A stretch of DNA of 64,000 nucleotides from Bacillus sp. FJAT-27264. Its GTDB lineage: Bacteria; Bacillota; Bacilli; Paenibacillales; Paenibacillaceae. Each line of letters begins with the position of its first letter. The first letter of the stretch is position 1. Under the pieces are notes generated by a model. The model was not told the DNA's origin and ran no database searches. It saw only the letters and a program-made list of their open reading frames with translations. This document shows, piece by piece, positions 61,246 through 64,000 of this stretch. A program made the position numbers and the translations under genes. The stretch is from assembly GCF_001682855.1 (NCBI RefSeq), contig NZ_MAQW01000023.1:236354-300353 (forward strand). The letters run 5' to 3'.

Positions 61246-63570
61246 ATGAGTGATTTTAAACTATGGTATCTGGCCCCTGCAACGGGCTGGTCTCAAGGCC
61301 TGCCACTTGGGAACGGAAGAATAGGAGCCGTTGTTATGGCCGCTCCGCACCGCGAGGTATGGAGCATGAGCGAGGTCACCTACTGGTCTGGTCAGGCCGA
61401 TCCAGAGCTTCTTCCTGGAAGTGGGAAAGTTGCACTGGAAGAGATGCGGCAGCACTTCTTCGCCGGCGATTATGAAGCTGGCGATTCTCTGGCCAAGCAG
61501 CATTTGCAGCCGAAGAAGCGGAATTTCGGTACAAACCTCGGTTTATGCGAGGTTGTAATTGAATTTGCAGACCAGGCCTCACAATCTGGTGAAGCCGGAG
61601 TCTTCCAGCGCGAGCTGGATTTGAGTAGCGCGGTGGCCGGAGCGGTGGTTAAGGGCAATGGAACCACGCTGTACCGTGAGGTCTTCGCTACCCATGCCGA
61701 TGATCTCGTGGCTTCACGAATTTGGAGTGAGGCTCAAGGTGAGGTATCCTTCAACCTTCGTTTGGAGGGAGGGTCAGAGTCGTTCAAGGCTGTAGCCTCG
61801 GACAACACCACGCTGGAATTCAAAGGACAGGCCACGGAAAAAGTGCACAGTAATGGTGCATGCGGAGTCTGGGCTCAGGGCGCTGTCAAAGTAGTCATCA
61901 CTGGCGGTACGATTCAGAGCGGGGACGGCCAATTGACAGTGGCCGGGGCGGATGAGGCTATAATCTATTTTGCTGTTAGTACCGATTATCGCCGGACCGG
62001 CGAGGACTGGAAAACAGAAAGCACTGCTATCATAAAGCAGGCTTTGGACAAAGGCTATGCCCGGCTGAGAGAGGAACATATCGCAGACTACAGCAAGCAG
62101 TATGGCAAGGTGAATATTAGGCTGGGGGCCTCTGACAAGGCAAGTCTCCCTACCGATCAGCGTATTCAATTGCTGGCCCAGGGCGGGACAGAAGATCCGC
62201 AATTATTTGCCCTGTTCCTGCAGTATGGACGTTACCTGACAATCGCCGGTTCACGGGGAGATTCACCGTTGCCGCTGCATCTTCAGGGCATCTGGAACGA
62301 TGGTGAAGCCTGCCGAATGGGCTGGAGCTGTGATTATCACCTGGATGTCAACACCCAGATGAATTACTACCCGACAGAGGTTACGAATCTCGGGGACAGC
62401 CATCTTCCGTTGATGCGCTATGTTGAAGATCTGGCTCAGGCGGGAAGATCTACGGCTCGTAATTTATACGGTAGTGAAGGCTGGGTCGCACACGTATTTT
62501 CTAATGTCTGGGGCTTTACGCTTCCAGGCTGGGAGACCTCATGGGGACTCAACGTTACTGGCGGACTTTGGATCGCGACACATCTCATCGAGCATTATGA
62601 ATACAGCCAGGATCGGGTCTTCCTCGAAACCCAAGCTTATCCGGTACTTAAAGAGGCGGCGGCTTTCTACTTGGACTACATGACTGTGCATCCCAAATAC
62701 GGCTGGCTGGTGACCGGCCCTTCCAATTCACCGGAGAATGCTTTCTATCCTGGTGATTCTGGTGAGGGTGCGCAGCAGTTATCTATGGGGTCGACTATGG
62801 ATCAGATTCTGGTCCGCGAGCTTTTCGAATTCTGCCTGAAGTCGGCTACACTGCTGAATCAGGACGTAGAACTGCAGCGGAAGCTGGAGGAGGCTATCGC
62901 TATCTTACCGCCGCTGCAAATCGGCAAGAAGGGTCAGATGCAGGAGTGGCTGGAGGACTACGAAGAGGCACAGCCGGAACACCGGCACCTGTCCCACCTA
63001 TTCGCACTGTATCCCGCAAGTCAAATCACACCGGACCGGACACCGGAACTCAGTGCGGCAGTAAGAGTGACGCTGGAGAACCGGATGGTTCAAGATGAGC
63101 TGGAGGATGTGGAATTCACCGCGGCCTTGTTCGGTCTGGGCTTTGCCAGATTGCATGACGGGGAGAAAGCCTACAAGCATATCTCCCACTTGATCGGCGG
63201 CTTATGCTTCGATAATCTGTTCACGTACTCCAAATCTGGTATTGCCGGAGCGGAGAGTAACATCTTCGTGATTGACGGGAACTTCGGCGGTACCGCGGTC
63301 ATTGCAGAAATGCTGCTGCAAAGCCATGCGGATGAGATTCATCTGCTGCCGGCGCTGCCAGAAGCATGGAGTACAGGGGAAGTAAGCGGGCTGCGGGCCA
63401 AAGGTAATGCCGAGGTCGACATTGTCTGGGAGAACGGCCAACTGACTGAAGCCGTAATTCATACATTCTCGCCAGGCATGGTAACGGTACGCTGGGGAGA
63501 TCAAAGAACGACTTTCCAGGCCGAAACAGGTGGAAGTTACAGACTTAATGCCCAGTTTGAAGTGCTGTAA
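61246..63570 (+). CDS. Second GH95-family enzyme, variant active site
   Basis: A 774-aa GH95 protein without a signal peptide, clearly different from the copy at 52941. The N-terminal pattern is QGLPLGNGRIGAVVM. The catalytic Glu is in GPSNSPENAF (Glu497) and the Asp in FVIDGNFGGT. The usual Asn-x-Asn motif reads Asp367-Val-Asn369 in LDVNTQMNYYP, so the first Asn is replaced. The enzyme may have another specificity, for example L-galactose or another fucose linkage, or altered activity. AGGAG precedes the ATG. Confidence 0.88.
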   Translation: MSDFKLWYLAPATGWSQGLPLGNGRIGAVVMAAPHREVWSMSEVTYWSGQADPELLPGSGKVALEEMRQHFFAGDYEAGDSLAKQHLQPKKRNFGTNLGLCEVVIEFADQASQSGEAGVFQRELDLSSAVAGAVVKGNGTTLYREVFATHADDLVASRIWSEAQGEVSFNLRLEGGSESFKAVASDNTTLEFKGQATEKVHSNGACGVWAQGAVKVVITGGTIQSGDGQLTVAGADEAIIYFAVSTDYRRTGEDWKTESTAIIKQALDKGYARLREEHIADYSKQYGKVNIRLGASDKASLPTDQRIQLLAQGGTEDPQLFALFLQYGRYLTIAGSRGDSPLPLHLQGIWNDGEACRMGWSCDYHLDVNTQMNYYPTEVTNLGDSHLPLMRYVEDLAQAGRSTARNLYGSEGWVAHVFSNVWGFTLPGWETSWGLNVTGGLWIATHLIEHYEYSQDRVFLETQAYPVLKEAAAFYLDYMTVHPKYGWLVTGPSNSPENAFYPGDSGEGAQQLSMGSTMDQILVRELFEFCLKSATLLNQDVELQRKLEEAIAILPPLQIGKKGQMQEWLEDYEEAQPEHRHLSHLFALYPASQITPDRTPELSAAVRVTLENRMVQDELEDVEFTAALFGLGFARLHDGEKAYKHISHLIGGLCFDNLFTYSKSGIAGAESNIFVIDGNFGGTAVIAEMLLQSHADEIHLLPALPEAWSTGEVSGLRAKGNAEVDIVWENGQLTEAVIHTFSPGMVTVRWGDQRTTFQAETGGSYRLNAQFEVL

Positions 63571-64000
63571 GGGTTGTCTCACCGTCGCAAACGGTGAAGG
63601 TATAGGTCGTGATTTTAACCTTGAACAGCTGAAGTAAACATATACTAGCTATATAAAACGCATTTGAAAACACAACGTAATTTGGAAAATGATTTCGGCG
63701 CCACAATAACCGATTTCTTGTATCTTGAGGTGCCAAATGAACTCTTGGTTCACAAGGATTCCACTCATTCAGGTGACAAATGCGCTGAAAAGCTCAACTT
63801 CACTCGATAGGCATTGGAATAACGGGAATAACTCCTGTTATTTTGATTTAATGCTCTTCTTTTCTAAATATAACTGGAAAATATCCTGTTAATTACCTCA
63901 TGACTAGGCCACAGAACAGATAAAAGAGGTTTTTAACGGGAGAAATTCCCTTTATTGATGATAAATAAGGTGAAAAGAAACAATTAACGGTATATTTTCC
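63571..64000. other. Non-coding end of the window
   Basis: No supported gene. A short hairpin CACCGT-CGCAA-ACGGTG (63581-63597) may be a weak terminator of the GH151-GH95 operon but lacks a T run. AATAAC and GTTATT around 63820-63842 form another small palindrome. The rest is AT-rich. Confidence 0.6.

Overview
The window looks like a Paenibacillus chromosome (Firmicutes, mid GC). The pointers are the Bacillus-type yqeG-yqeH-aroE-yhbY-nadD-yqeK-rsfS order, S-layer (SLH) anchoring, CUT1 sugar importers of the LplB/LplC type without their own ATPase, YesM/YesN-type two-component systems, strong AGGAGG ribosome binding sites and many TTG/GTG starts. No rRNA, tRNA, CRISPR array, prophage or insertion sequence was seen.

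Layout. (1) 158-4596: MoxR ATPase, DUF58 and membrane transglutaminase operon. (2) 4688-10867: conserved housekeeping operon of ribosome assembly, shikimate, NAD and RNA-binding genes. (3) 10868-12158: a large nested palindrome, several terminators, a 52-aa hydrophobic protein and a small secreted protein. (4) 12379-15054: YhgE/Pip-type membrane protein. (5) 15202-16684: an HTH-TPR regulator overlapped at its 3' end by a 40-aa secreted pre-peptide, read as a peptide quorum-sensing pair of the RNPP/AimR-like (Paenibacillus Alo) type. (6) 16778-22240: DeoR regulator divergent from an L-fucose catabolic operon (isomerase, FGGY kinase, aldolase, mutarotase) with a cre-like site in its promoter. 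(7) 22691-24960: miscellaneous hydrolase, gene remnant, phosphatase and DUF4440-like gene. (8) 25187-34050: first CUT1 importer, YesM/YesN pair and a GH5 enzyme. (9) 34285-38267: S41 protease and an OmpR-type two-component system on the minus strand. (10) 38603-63570: a glycan-degradation island holding an SLH-anchored GH27 alpha-galactosidase, an epimerase, a membrane AraC regulator, a second importer, an SGNH esterase, a GH110-like alpha-1,3-galactosidase, two GH95 enzymes, a GH36-like enzyme, a GH151-like alpha-L-fucosidase and a second AraC regulator.

How it fits together (inference). The surface GH27 enzyme trims alpha-galactose outside the cell. The second importer brings oligosaccharides in. 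Cytoplasmic enzymes without signal peptides remove acyl groups, alpha-1,3-galactose and alpha-fucose, and the fuc operon converts fucose to dihydroxyacetone phosphate and lactaldehyde. GH110 next to GH95 is what would be expected for Gal-alpha-1,3-(Fuc-alpha-1,2)-Gal, the blood-group-B type motif, or a similar plant or animal glycan. Two promoters in the island share about 115 bp with paired TGTAC repeats and a near-perfect cre site, so they look like one regulon under AraC activation and catabolite repression.
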